Origin: a virus
Strand: one strand, 5' to 3'
Length of the DNA: 23,204 bases
IMG/VR virus record: IMGVR_UViG_3300017935_000011
Location: 1-23,204 of that record
The notes under the pieces were generated by a model. That model searched no databases and had not been told where the DNA came from. It was given only the letters and a program-made list of their open reading frames with translations. Position 1 is the stretch's first letter, and every line of letters starts with the position of its first letter. Of this stretch, positions 14,061 through 21,755 are shown one piece after another. A program made the position numbers and the translations under genes.

Positions 14061-14259
14061 GCCCAAGGGACGGAAGGACGGCGGCAAGTGGATTCAGGGC
14101 GCGATAAAGCGTCCTGGGGCACTGCACCGGGCGCTTCATGTTCCCGAGGGCGAAAAAATCCCCGCCAAGAAGATGGCGAAGGCCGAGCACTCGGAAAACC
14201 CGCGCATCCGCAAGGAAGCCAATCTCGCTGAAACGCTCAAGGGCATGAGGCACAAATAA
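14032..14259 (+). CDS. Small conserved phage protein (KWIQ-type domain)
   Basis: From ATG 14032 the product is 75 residues. After a short lead and RKDGG comes KWIQGAIKRPGALHRALHV, then PEGEKIPAKKMAKAE, and a helical basic end (NLAETLKGMRHK). This domain recurs in many tailed-phage genomes, often close to or fused with GG-motif proteins; the function is not known to me. No Shine-Dalgarno precedes 14032, and the frame overlaps the His-rich gene by 29 bases. Either it is translated by coupling, or it is the real C-terminus of the preceding gene reached by a +1 shift at the G6 run. It abuts the next gene by TAATG. Confidence 0.65.
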   Translation: MRVLTGGESEPKGRKDGGKWIQGAIKRPGALHRALHVPEGEKIPAKKMAKAEHSENPRIRKEANLAETLKGMRHK

Positions 14260-14597
14260 TGTCGAGCGCCGCTCACTATTACGATTACGAGGCGCCCATC
14301 GTGCCGGGCGGCCTCGATCTCGTGAACCTGAACGAACTGCAGAACCCGTTCACTGTGTCGGCTTTGGTCAACATCGTGAGCGGGTCTGCGTCGTATTTTA
14401 TCGAATTCACGATGGACGATACCACAGGAGATCCCACGACCTTTTCGTGGTTTCCGCACCCGGCCACAGCGCCGGGGCAAAGCGCCTCCGCCATCTTCAA
14501 CCTCAGCAATCTCCCGGTCACTGGTATCCGGCTGCGCCTCGACGCCATTACGGCCGAAGTCAAGTTCGTTGTGATCCAGTCCCCGGCCTCACTCTAA
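14259..14597 (+). CDS. Small beta-rich structural protein
   Basis: A 112-residue product coupled to the preceding gene by TAATG. It alternates hydrophobic and polar residues in the manner of a beta-sandwich (SYFIEFTMDD, GIRLRLDAITAEVKFVVIQ). This pattern, with an aspartate-rich turn after the second strand and a VTGIRL-type strand near the end, is familiar from small proteins in phage structural operons, but I cannot name a role. No signal peptide or membrane helix is present. Likely a virion component or decoration, by context. Confidence 0.6.
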   Translation: MSSAAHYYDYEAPIVPGGLDLVNLNELQNPFTVSALVNIVSGSASYFIEFTMDDTTGDPTTFSWFPHPATAPGQSASAIFNLSNLPVTGIRLRLDAITAEVKFVVIQSPASL

Positions 14598-14608
14598 GGA
14601 CAACCGGC

Positions 14609-15187
14609 ATGGTTCAGTTCACTCCAAATCTGCAGATGACGCTCGCTGGCCAGATGTTCAGCAGCATCGTTGGGGCGGCCGGCACGGGCATCACAGTGCC
14701 GATCTACTCGACCACCAGCCCCACTTGCGCGCTCTGGAATCCCCTTGGTTCTGGCAAGAGCCTTGTTCCTCTGTCGCTCCAGCTCGGCACGGCTGCGACG
14801 GCAACCGCCGCAATCACCACGCTGGCGCTTAGCCAGGTGCTCAATACAGGTGCAGCCTTCGCGACTGGGTTGCCGATTGCCGCGTGGACGGACGCGAACG
14901 TCTACAACGGACGCACATCGCGCGGCGGCGGCGCGGGTGTCGGCAACGCAGGCCGCGTGGGTGTCGCCACCACAACGCTGACAACCGCCGGAACGAGCTT
15001 CTACGAACTCGGCTTCTCGCAAGCAACGACGGCCCTGGCGCCTGGCTGGGTATGGATGGAGCACGACTTCTATGACCGGCTCGTCATCGATCCTGGAACG
15101 CTCATCCACCTCGTCGGCAATCCCCTGGCACCCGTCGAAACGATGGTTGCTTCCTGGCATTGGTACGAGATTCCGTCCAACAGCTAA
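14609..15187 (+). CDS. Structural protein, unknown
   Basis: From ATG 14609 the product is 192 residues (an upstream reading to 14447 would run through the preceding gene). The sequence is Ala/Thr/Gly-rich and beta-like, with GSGKSLVPLSLQLG (about 48-61), a Gly-rich turn RGGGAGVGNAG, and a more conserved-looking end LAPGWVWMEHDFYDRLVIDPG and ASWHWYEIP. The GSGKS string is not a convincing P-loop because no hydrophobic strand precedes it and no Walker B follows. An AAGGA (14596-14600) precedes the start. Probably a virion protein by context. Confidence 0.6.
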   Translation: MVQFTPNLQMTLAGQMFSSIVGAAGTGITVPIYSTTSPTCALWNPLGSGKSLVPLSLQLGTAATATAAITTLALSQVLNTGAAFATGLPIAAWTDANVYNGRTSRGGGAGVGNAGRVGVATTTLTTAGTSFYELGFSQATTALAPGWVWMEHDFYDRLVIDPGTLIHLVGNPLAPVETMVASWHWYEIPSNS

Positions 15188-15196
15188 GGTATCCCG

Positions 15197-15883
15197 ATGA
15201 CCACAACCGGAACATGGAACTGGAACCCGGACGCCGGCTCCATCGTTCTGGCCGCGTTCGGAAGGCTGCAGATTCGCAGGGCCGAGTTGACAACTCAGCA
15301 CCTGGAAGATGCGGCCTTCGAGTCGAATGCGTTGATGGTCGACATCTCGAACCGCAACCCCGAGCGCTGGTTGATGGAGTTACAGTCCATTCCGCTCACC
15401 AGCTCTGCCACCTATACCCTTCAGCAGCGTACAATCGGCGTGACAACGGCGGTCATCGCCACACCGGGGCTGTATGACCGTGCCATGGGACCTATGGCCG
15501 CGGCCGATTATACCGTGATCCCCCAGAAGACCATTGCAGCCCCACCCACGGCCTTCTGGTTCTACCTCGGCATTCCACCGACGATCACGCTTTGGCCTGT
15601 GCCTGACACTGCGACGATAGCCGCAGGGGCAACTCTCAATCTCATGACGTGGCGGCAAACGCAGGATGTGGACCTGACGAACGGGCAATCGGTGGATTGC
15701 CCCTATCGCTTTCTGGACGCCTTCGCGACAGGCCTTGCGGCTCGGCTCGCCGAATACTATCGGCCCGAAAAGGAAGACAAGCTCAACACGCGATACGAGC
15801 AGCGCATGGCTAGAGCGATCAAGCGCGACCAAGAGAACGTCAACATCACCATCGCGCCAACGTTTCAGGGGTATTATCAGTAA
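15197..15883 (+). CDS. Adaptor / head completion protein (P22 gp4-type candidate)
   Basis: A 228-residue protein. The helical start (SIVLAAFGRLQIRRAELTTQHLEDAAFESNALM as a pattern) is followed by a beta-rich middle with GIPPTITLWPVPD (about 135-147). A helical end follows (YRFLDAFATGLAARLAEYY, then a charged helix). That order of helices, P-P-D strand and helices is typical of phage adaptor proteins that bind below the portal and close the filled head. ATG 15197 follows AAGG. A second protein of this general kind lies at 19017, so the assignment of which sits at the portal is uncertain. Confidence 0.65.
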   Translation: MTTTGTWNWNPDAGSIVLAAFGRLQIRRAELTTQHLEDAAFESNALMVDISNRNPERWLMELQSIPLTSSATYTLQQRTIGVTTAVIATPGLYDRAMGPMAAADYTVIPQKTIAAPPTAFWFYLGIPPTITLWPVPDTATIAAGATLNLMTWRQTQDVDLTNGQSVDCPYRFLDAFATGLAARLAEYYRPEKEDKLNTRYEQRMARAIKRDQENVNITIAPTFQGYYQ

Positions 15884-16230
15884 TGGCCTGGCGTCCACAT
15901 GACCGGGCCGAAGTTGACGCGGATAACCCTCGCGCATGGGCTCGCTGTGACCGGTGTTATTGCTTGACGAACCACTATAAGCTGCGCTGGCAATTCCGCT
16001 TCGCCGGGCCGCGCCTCATTAACACGAATCTGCTTGTGTGCGAAAATTGCTTGGACATTCCGAACCCGCAAGAACGCACCATCGTCATCCCTCCGGACCC
16101 GGTACCGATCAAGAACGCGCGTCCATCCGATACCTCCGTTGAAACGGACTATCTATCCACGGACAACGATTTCTATATCGAAGACGATACTGGAGACAAT
16201 TTCGTTATAGGTGGAGAAAATCCGCAATGA
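15883..16230 (+). CDS. Conserved phage zinc-ribbon protein
   Basis: A 115-residue product starting by TAATG overlap. The first half has RCDRCY (C22, C25) and VCENCL (C53, C56), two C-x2-C knuckles about 28 residues apart, with a conserved-looking strand LRWQFRFAGPRL between. The segment IVIPPDPVPIKNARP follows, and the end is acidic and likely disordered. I have seen this layout in phage structural clusters, where it may be a small virion or connector component. The zinc ribbon is sure; the role is not. It overlaps the next gene by ATGA. Confidence 0.75.
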   Translation: MAWRPHDRAEVDADNPRAWARCDRCYCLTNHYKLRWQFRFAGPRLINTNLLVCENCLDIPNPQERTIVIPPDPVPIKNARPSDTSVETDYLSTDNDFYIEDDTGDNFVIGGENPQ

Positions 16231-16763
16231 CGAACATAGAAATAAATCAGCTTCCTCTTACTAACGTTGTTAGTGGGGCGAATGACTATCTTGCGATTGA
16301 CCATTCTAATGGTGACGGAACATTCACCACAAAGCGTGTTGTTCCAAATTTAATCGCTGGATTAAGTCCGACACAAACACTCACGGCTATAGAATTTATA
16401 ATGGGGGTTAATGGCTACCATATATTAACCGGGCTGGCCGGTTATCTGGTATCCCCATACACCGGAATTATAAATTCCGTTACAATGCTGGCAAGTATAT
16501 CCGGTAATATCTCTGTAGATATATGGAAGTGCGCTAATTCAGCATTTGACGCCGGTATCACGCACCCTGTATCTTCCGATAGTATTTGCGGTGGAAATAT
16601 TCCAGCTTTGATTGGCAGCGCAATCTACAATAATGCGCTTCTTTCTGGCTGGAATAGAGCCTTTAATGCAGGAGATGTATTCGCTTTCAACGTAAATAGC
16701 ACCGCTGGAATAATATCTCAGCTCACTCTTTCAATGAGCGTCACAAAAACCTCAACTCCATAA
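16227..16763 (+). CDS. AT-rich beta-structured protein, possible fibre component
   Basis: A 178-residue product. A short start (about 1-45) resembles a virion-attachment segment (INQLPLTNVVSGANDYLAIDH). The rest is a beta-rich domain with SVDIWKCANSAF, SDSICGGNIPAL, SGWNRAFNAGDVFAFNVNS and LTLSMSVT, a pattern I associate with phage fibre or baseplate domains. Base use differs from its neighbours: line 16501-16560 is 26/60 G+C, against 36/60 at 15721-15780, with many ATA and AAT codons. This suggests recent acquisition. It fits inside the cluster with an ATGA start and an 11-base gap to the next gene. Host-contact role is inference. Confidence 0.6.
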   Translation: MTNIEINQLPLTNVVSGANDYLAIDHSNGDGTFTTKRVVPNLIAGLSPTQTLTAIEFIMGVNGYHILTGLAGYLVSPYTGIINSVTMLASISGNISVDIWKCANSAFDAGITHPVSSDSICGGNIPALIGSAIYNNALLSGWNRAFNAGDVFAFNVNSTAGIISQLTLSMSVTKTSTP

Positions 16764-16774
16764 GGAGCGTATCC

Positions 16775-17245
16775 ATGGCTGTCTACTCGGTGAACTCGCT
16801 TGTAGGGGGCGGAACTCCGCAAGCCATCACCACAACCTATAAGACCCAGATTAACCTCAGTGCCGCAACAGCCACTTTGACGCTGTTCGCGATCAATGAC
16901 ATCGAATTCGGCGTCAACGGGACGCCTGCCGACAACGCCATGCAATATGACGTGTCGCGGTCCACGACAATCGGTACAGGTACCTCGGCAACGCCCCTCC
17001 CGGCCAATCCGCTTTTGCGCGCGGCCGGCACCGTAGCGACCGTCTGTCAGACAGGCGAGCCTACCATCACGGCGAACTCTTCGCTGCTCTACATTCCGGT
17101 CAATCAGCGCGCCTCTTACAGGTGGGTAGCCGTGCCCGGCAGTGAGCTGCAGGGGATCGTCACAAACCTCTATGGCCTTGCCATCCGTGCGCTGTCTCCA
17201 GCCTATACCGGAACGGTTGGCGTAACGGCCTTTTGGGTCGAATAG
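16775..17245 (+). CDS. Conserved phage virion protein
   Basis: A 156-residue beta-rich product. The block around residues 104-122 (LYIPVNQRASYRWVAVPGS) and the closing SPAYTGTVGVTAFWVE match a small family I recall from podovirus-like structural operons, probably a head or connector protein. GGAGCG (16765-16770) precedes ATG 16775. GC content returns to the cluster norm after the AT-rich gene upstream. No membrane or signal segment. Confidence 0.65.
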   Translation: MAVYSVNSLVGGGTPQAITTTYKTQINLSAATATLTLFAINDIEFGVNGTPADNAMQYDVSRSTTIGTGTSATPLPANPLLRAAGTVATVCQTGEPTITANSSLLYIPVNQRASYRWVAVPGSELQGIVTNLYGLAIRALSPAYTGTVGVTAFWVE

Positions 17246-17248
17246 GCC

Positions 17249-17509
17249 ATGCGGCGCCCCAATGGGGTTCTAATAGAAACGAACCTCGCGACGGGGAATG
17301 TGCGCGAGATCGACACCTGTATGTGCGGTCACTGCAACCGGCACATTCCGATGTGGAAGCACCAGAGCGGGACAGGCTACTGGTGCTCTCATTGTGGCAA
17401 GACGCTCTGTCCCTCATGCGCCGGCAACGGAGATTGCGACCCGCTTGAAGCGAAGATCTGGAGAGCGCTCGCGAGGCATCGGTTTTACCAGAACGTCAAG
17501 GAACTTTAG
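17249..17509 (+). CDS. Small zinc-ribbon protein
   Basis: An 86-residue product. Cys pairs MCGHC, YWCSHC, LCPSC and a further Cys in GDCD (with intervening His) could bind two zinc ions. The N-terminal stretch VLIETNLATGNVREID looks like a strand pair, and the end is a basic helix (WRALARHRFYQ). This is the third Cys-rich small protein in the window. Similar proteins occur in phage structural clusters. The metal site is well supported; function unknown. ATG 17249 starts three bases after the preceding stop. Confidence 0.7.
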   Translation: MRRPNGVLIETNLATGNVREIDTCMCGHCNRHIPMWKHQSGTGYWCSHCGKTLCPSCAGNGDCDPLEAKIWRALARHRFYQNVKEL

Positions 17510-17514
17510 CATCC

Positions 17515-19020
17515 GTGACCGTCACCAATTACATCACAGCAACCGGGGGGGGTAGCTTCGTCGTTCCGGATGAAGTGTATTCTATTACGCTTCAAGGCAT
17601 CGGTGGCGGGGCGGCAGCAAGCGGAGTATCCTATGCGGGAGGGGGTGGAGCTTTTGCTGCTAGCACCATTTCCGTGGTTCCGGGGCAAACCGTATATTAT
17701 TTCGTGGCGCTCCCGTCATCTTCCCAGCAGACCTGGGCACAGCTTGGCGTAAATGCAGCCCCCGCTCTCTCCTCCCTGGGTATTCTCGCCAATGGCGGGT
17801 CTTCCTCCACAGGCGGACAATCCGCAGGCTGTGTTGGGACTACGGTTTATTCGGGCGGCAACGGGGGTGCAGGGACAGGCTCCCCAGGTGGAGGTGGCTC
17901 GGCTGGCCCCAATGGCGCCGGTAAAAACGGCGGGACAGGCGGCGGGTCCGATGGCGGCGGAGGTGGTGGCGGTTCGAACGGTGGATCGTCTACAGCTGGC
18001 GCCAATGCTACCGGATCGTCAGGCGCCAACGGTGGCCAGGGCACTGCAGGGACCGGTAGCGGGGCCGGAAGTTCAAGCGGAAACGGTCCGAACGGAACAC
18101 TAGGAGGTGGCGGCGGCGGCGGCGATCTGACCGCCGGCGGCAATGGCGGCAACGGTGGCTCCGATACAAGCCTAGGTTCGACCTATGGAGCAGGCGGCGG
18201 CGGTGGCGGCTGCTATGGAAATAGCGGGACGCCCGGTAATGGCGGAACGTATGGCGGCGGCGGCGGCGCGGGCAACACTGTGACAGGGGGGGCAGGGGGG
18301 CAAGGTATCCTCGTATGGTCATACACTGCCACGATCCTCCCAGATACGTGGTTCGAAGCTTTCAGTGAACCGGCGCAATTCAAGCTATCGCCCCGTCTCA
18401 GTGCCGCCATATTAGCGTCAGGGCCGCAAGCTCCGGTTCTGCCGCCGAGTATCTGCGCCGGTCCTAATGTCATTGCGCCGGGGTGGTGGGTTCCCTTCAG
18501 CGAACCGGCGCAATTCAAGATATCGAGACGGCTTAGCGCGGCCGCCCTAGTGGCGAGCGGACCTCAAGTTCTGGGACTCCCCGCGAATATCGTTGCCGGC
18601 GCGAACGTCATGGGCGCCGGCTGGATACCGCCTCTCAGCGAGCCGAATCAATTCAGGATATCTCCCCGGCTTAGCGCGGCACTCCTCGCCCGTGCGTCAG
18701 GACCGATGGCGCCGGTTCTAACGCTCAGCCAACTCCCGGAAGCCGATAAAATTTTTGCGGGTTGGTTCGTTGCGTTAAGCGAGCCCAATCAATTCCGGAA
18801 AGCGCGCGACCTGATTTCAGCGGTCAGAGCGTCTGGACCGCAAGCTCCTATCCTCGATATCCTACAGGAGATAGGATACCTTCCGGACTGGTTCATGGCA
18901 CTGAGCGAGCCGGTACGTTACCCTCCGGCCCTATCGCGCGCGTTGCAGGCCTCCACAGCCGGTCCGATCTTTTATCCCTATCCACCCGTGTTTGCTTGTA
19001 GGGGATATATATTTACATGA
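17515..19020 (+). CDS. Glycine-rich protein with five SEP repeats, possible adhesin
   Basis: A 501-residue product starting at GTG 17515 (AAGGA about 12 bases upstream; no better start). Residues 1-70 are beta-rich (SFVVPDEVYSITLQ, VVPGQTVYYFVALP). About 104-268 is extremely Gly-rich with GG, GGN, GGS and GGGG runs, the composition of polyglycine-II type adhesin tips. From 279 come five tandem repeats beginning at W279, W324, W370, W417 and W459 (spacings 45, 46, 47, 42). Their core is W-x3-(F/L)-SEP-x-QF(K/R), then RLSAA, then ASGPQAPVL; the last repeat is degenerate. A tail-fibre or adhesin role is likely but unproved. It ends in an ATGA overlap with the next gene. Confidence 0.7.
   Translation: MTVTNYITATGGGSFVVPDEVYSITLQGIGGGAAASGVSYAGGGGAFAASTISVVPGQTVYYFVALPSSSQQTWAQLGVNAAPALSSLGILANGGSSSTGGQSAGCVGTTVYSGGNGGAGTGSPGGGGSAGPNGAGKNGGTGGGSDGGGGGGGSNGGSSTAGANATGSSGANGGQGTAGTGSGAGSSSGNGPNGTLGGGGGGGDLTAGGNGGNGGSDTSLGSTYGAGGGGGGCYGNSGTPGNGGTYGGGGGAGNTVTGGAGGQGILVWSYTATILPDTWFEAFSEPAQFKLSPRLSAAILASGPQAPVLPPSICAGPNVIAPGWWVPFSEPAQFKISRRLSAAALVASGPQVLGLPANIVAGANVMGAGWIPPLSEPNQFRISPRLSAALLARASGPMAPVLTLSQLPEADKIFAGWFVALSEPNQFRKARDLISAVRASGPQAPILDILQEIGYLPDWFMALSEPVRYPPALSRALQASTAGPIFYPYPPVFACRGYIFT
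17857..18312 (+). repeat. Glycine-coding low-complexity DNA
   Basis: A G-rich tract made of GGC/GGT/GGG/GGA codons in irregular short arrays encodes the Gly-rich block of the 17515 protein. Several GGCGGCGG runs (for example around 18108-18123 and 18192-18208) are short enough to slip in replication, so length variants are expected. The antisense strand carries a proline-rich open frame, which is only a consequence of this composition. Confidence 0.75.
18340..18948 (+). repeat. Five tandem SEP repeats (DNA level)
   Basis: The repeat cores are similar in the DNA. An 18-base string, GAACCGGCGCAATTCAAG, is shared by the first two copies (near 18367 and 18503). Copies three and four share CAATTC with third-base changes. 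This supports recent local duplication rather than convergence. Repeat starts by the Trp codon are 18349, 18484, 18622, 18763 and 18889. Confidence 0.75.
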
Positions 19021-19709
19021 GCTACACCTACAGCACGCTTCTAACGGCAGTTGCTAACGCGCTCACGGTCGATCCGGGGGATGCGGATTTCGTGGCGCTC
19101 CTTCCCACGATCCTGGATGACGCCGAGCAGCGTTGTTACCGCGAGCTGGACCTCCTGACGGCCAACGTCACCGTTTCGCAAACACTCATCCCCAACACCC
19201 GCATCAACCCGATTCCTACGACCTCGGGACACATGCTTGTGCTCGACGCTATCAACGTCTTCTCGACAGCCGGTGCGCGCTTCTCGCCGCCCGTGAAGAT
19301 GGTTAGCCGTGATGTGGTGGATTTCCTGTGGCCGAACGAGTCCGCGCCATCCGCCGCATCCTTTCCCGTCCTCGCTGCGCGCATCGACGACCTAAACGTC
19401 ATGTTCGGCCCGGCGCCCGGCTCGCCATGGGGGGCTGAGTTCATCGGCACAGTCCGGCCGGCGCCGCTGTCGGCCTCGAACACCTCGACGTTCTTGACGA
19501 ACTACCTCAGCGACTTGTTCTTCAAGTGCATCATGGCGGACGCGAACGGGGTGCTGCTCAAGAACTATGGCGCGCAATCGAGCGATCCGCAGCAAGCCGT
19601 TTCCTGGGAAGCCGCCTACCAGGCCGCCATGGCGTCAGCCAAGACCGAAGAGCTGCGCAAGATGTACATCAGCGCGAATTCCCCGCTTCCTGCATCCGCA
19701 AAGGCGTAA
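19017..19709 (+). CDS. Adaptor-like tail protein (second candidate)
   Basis: A 230-residue product. The helical start YSTLLTAVANALTVDPGDADFVALLPTIL (pattern) and DDAEQRCYREL, the middle beta segment with PVLAARIDDLNVMFGPAPGS, and the helical end (SDLFFKCIMADANGVL, then an amphipathic helix) match the adaptor proteins found between portal and gp10-like protein in podoviruses (T7 gp11/P22 gp4 style). It lies directly before the gp10-like gene, the usual order. ATGA overlap with the preceding gene. It and the protein at 15197 share this general layout; which is gp4-like cannot be decided by eye. Confidence 0.75.
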   Translation: MSYTYSTLLTAVANALTVDPGDADFVALLPTILDDAEQRCYRELDLLTANVTVSQTLIPNTRINPIPTTSGHMLVLDAINVFSTAGARFSPPVKMVSRDVVDFLWPNESAPSAASFPVLAARIDDLNVMFGPAPGSPWGAEFIGTVRPAPLSASNTSTFLTNYLSDLFFKCIMADANGVLLKNYGAQSSDPQQAVSWEAAYQAAMASAKTEELRKMYISANSPLPASAKA

Positions 19710-19712
19710 GCC

Positions 19713-21755
19713 ATGACCCGGTCGCCTATCAATCTCGTGCCAGGCCTCAACGTCGAAGTGACGGAGGCCGCGCTGCGCTCGGGCTATGCCGCGATGGATT
19801 TCGGGCGCTGGAAGGCCGGTCTCTTTGAGAAGATGGGGGGATGGGTAAAATACTTCTCGGGCGTTCTCGACGGCATTCCACGCGCTAGCCATGCCTGGGA
19901 AGATTTGGCGGACAACCAGCGCTATGTGGTAGCTACCACGACCGAACTTGCCGATATCACCAACGGCACTTTGACGAATGTCATTCCGCAAACGGTGACA
20001 ACCAATCCAGCCCCGAACTTCACAACGACGGCCGGATCGTCCAGCGTTACGGTGGCCGACTCGGGGGTATCGACAATCACGCCAAGCGATTCGGTGTTCT
20101 TCGGAACGCCGATTTCCGTCGATGGCATCATTCTATCCGGCCTCTATCCCGTCACGGCGTATCTTGGCGCGGGGGCCTACTCGATTGACGCCGCGATGAA
20201 TGGGCTCGCGGGGGTGAGTGCGGGTGGTGCCGTCCCGGCCTTCACCACGGTTTCCGGCAGCCCAGACGTGACGATCACGCTCGACAATCATGGGCTAGGG
20301 GTCGGTGACGATATTGTGCTGCCAATCGCAACCGCGGTCGGCGGTATCTCCATTGTGGGGCGCTACGTCGCTACGTCGATCACTGACGCGAATAACTTCG
20401 TCGTGGTAGCTGCGCAAACGGCATCGTCGAGCGCCGGTCCAACGTCCATGAATTCCGCAAATGCGCAGCTCACCTATTACCTGACGGCCAATCCGACCCC
20501 GGCAGGGGGAGCCTACGGCGCGGGCAACTATGGCGCTGGCGCCTATGGCACGGGCCAGACTGCGGTGGGGCAAACCGGGACGCCGATAACGGCCATAGAC
20601 TGGACGGTGGATAGCTGGGGTGAGTTGCTCATGGCCTGCCCGCAAGGGGGAGCGCTCTATTTCTGGGGACCCGCGAGCGGCTACGGAAGCGCGCAAGTCA
20701 TCGGCACAGCTCCGCCTTTCAACGCCGGCGCCTTCATGTCGAACTCGCAGCAGATGATGGTCTGCTTCGGCTCGACCGCAGATGCCGCTATTGGTGTTTA
20801 TCAAGACCCGCTCCTTATCCGCTGGTGTGACGTTGGCGATTTCACGACATGGATCGGGACCATCAATAACCAAGCTGGCCAATATCGCCTCAGCCAAGGA
20901 TCGCGCATCGTCGGGGGTGGCTCAACGCCAACCATGGATCTGATCTGGACCGATCAAGATTTGTGGTCAATGTCCTACATCGGTTCTGAGTTCGTGTTTG
21001 GTTTTACGATCATAGGTAAGAATTGCGGGTTGATAGCAAAGCATGCCTGGGGAGCTATCGGCGGAAACGTCTATTGGATGACGCCCTCGGGACTGTTCTC
21101 GCTCTCAGGTGGCATCGTCTCCAAGATGCCATGCCCGGCCTGGGACGCGCTTTATCAGGATCTTGACCTGCCTAATGCGTGGCAATGCCACGTCGGCACG
21201 AATACGCTATTCGGAGAGGTCGATTTCTTCTTTCCGTCCAAATCTGGCGGCTACGGCTACTGCGATAAGAAGCTGACGTTGAATGTGGATGAGGGGCTGT
21301 GGTCGCTCTCTTCGGTCCAGCGCAACACATGGATTGATGTGTCTGGCATAAACAGCCCTATCGCGGCGAATAATTCCGGCATCGTTTACCAGCACGAGGT
21401 TGGATTTGACGCAGATACGGCTCCCATGAACCCTCATTTTGAAACGGGCTGGATAAGAATAAATTCCGGCGAGGACTTGGCATTTATCGACCGCATCATG
21501 CCTGACTTCAAATGGGGAGAGTACAACGGAAGCCAGAATGCGAATATACTTGTTACAGTCAGCGCCATCAAATGGCTGAACCAAGCAAACTCACCCGTCG
21601 TATATGGTCCCTTTACGATGAACGAGGCCCTGCGCTTCATAAGCAAGAGGATGCGCGGAAGGTACATAAAGTTTAGATTTGAAAGCCAGGACACCGGCTC
21701 ATTCTGGCGCGCCGGGAATACGGAGCTTCGCTGGCAAGCCGATGGGAAAAACTGA
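19713..21755 (+). CDS. P22 gp10-like tail / DNA stabilisation protein
   Basis: A 680-residue protein. The start SPINLVPGLNVE and the mid-section resemble P22 gp10 and T7 gp12-type tail proteins. Recurring turns such as DWTVDSWGELLMACPQGGALYFW and LIWTDQDLWSMSY suggest a propeller-like repeated fold. The end RYIKFRFESQDTGSFWRAG is a familiar block. Such proteins sit under the adaptor and keep packaged DNA in. Residues about 80-280 are Thr/Gly-rich and probably an inserted beta domain. The last 300 bases (about 21420-21755) use AGG, AGA and ATA codons, unlike the rest, suggesting a recombined end. ATG 19713 follows the previous stop by three bases; the stop overlaps the next gene by TGATG. Confidence 0.8.
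   Translation: MTRSPINLVPGLNVEVTEAALRSGYAAMDFGRWKAGLFEKMGGWVKYFSGVLDGIPRASHAWEDLADNQRYVVATTTELADITNGTLTNVIPQTVTTNPAPNFTTTAGSSSVTVADSGVSTITPSDSVFFGTPISVDGIILSGLYPVTAYLGAGAYSIDAAMNGLAGVSAGGAVPAFTTVSGSPDVTITLDNHGLGVGDDIVLPIATAVGGISIVGRYVATSITDANNFVVVAAQTASSSAGPTSMNSANAQLTYYLTANPTPAGGAYGAGNYGAGAYGTGQTAVGQTGTPITAIDWTVDSWGELLMACPQGGALYFWGPASGYGSAQVIGTAPPFNAGAFMSNSQQMMVCFGSTADAAIGVYQDPLLIRWCDVGDFTTWIGTINNQAGQYRLSQGSRIVGGGSTPTMDLIWTDQDLWSMSYIGSEFVFGFTIIGKNCGLIAKHAWGAIGGNVYWMTPSGLFSLSGGIVSKMPCPAWDALYQDLDLPNAWQCHVGTNTLFGEVDFFFPSKSGGYGYCDKKLTLNVDEGLWSLSSVQRNTWIDVSGINSPIAANNSGIVYQHEVGFDADTAPMNPHFETGWIRINSGEDLAFIDRIMPDFKWGEYNGSQNANILVTVSAIKWLNQANSPVVYGPFTMNEALRFISKRMRGRYIKFRFESQDTGSFWRAGNTELRWQADGKN

Noticed and set aside
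13173-14087. Antisense ORF of 304 codons over the beta-helix and His-rich genes
   Set aside because: Its Met/Val/Leu-rich N-terminal part is only the complement of His/Gly-coding DNA; no domain features.
14744-14785. Walker A motif GSGKS in the 14609 gene
   Set aside because: No preceding hydrophobic strand in the right register and no Walker B; probably chance in a beta-rich virion protein.
17847-18152. Antisense proline-rich ORF
   Set aside because: Direct consequence of glycine codons on the + strand.
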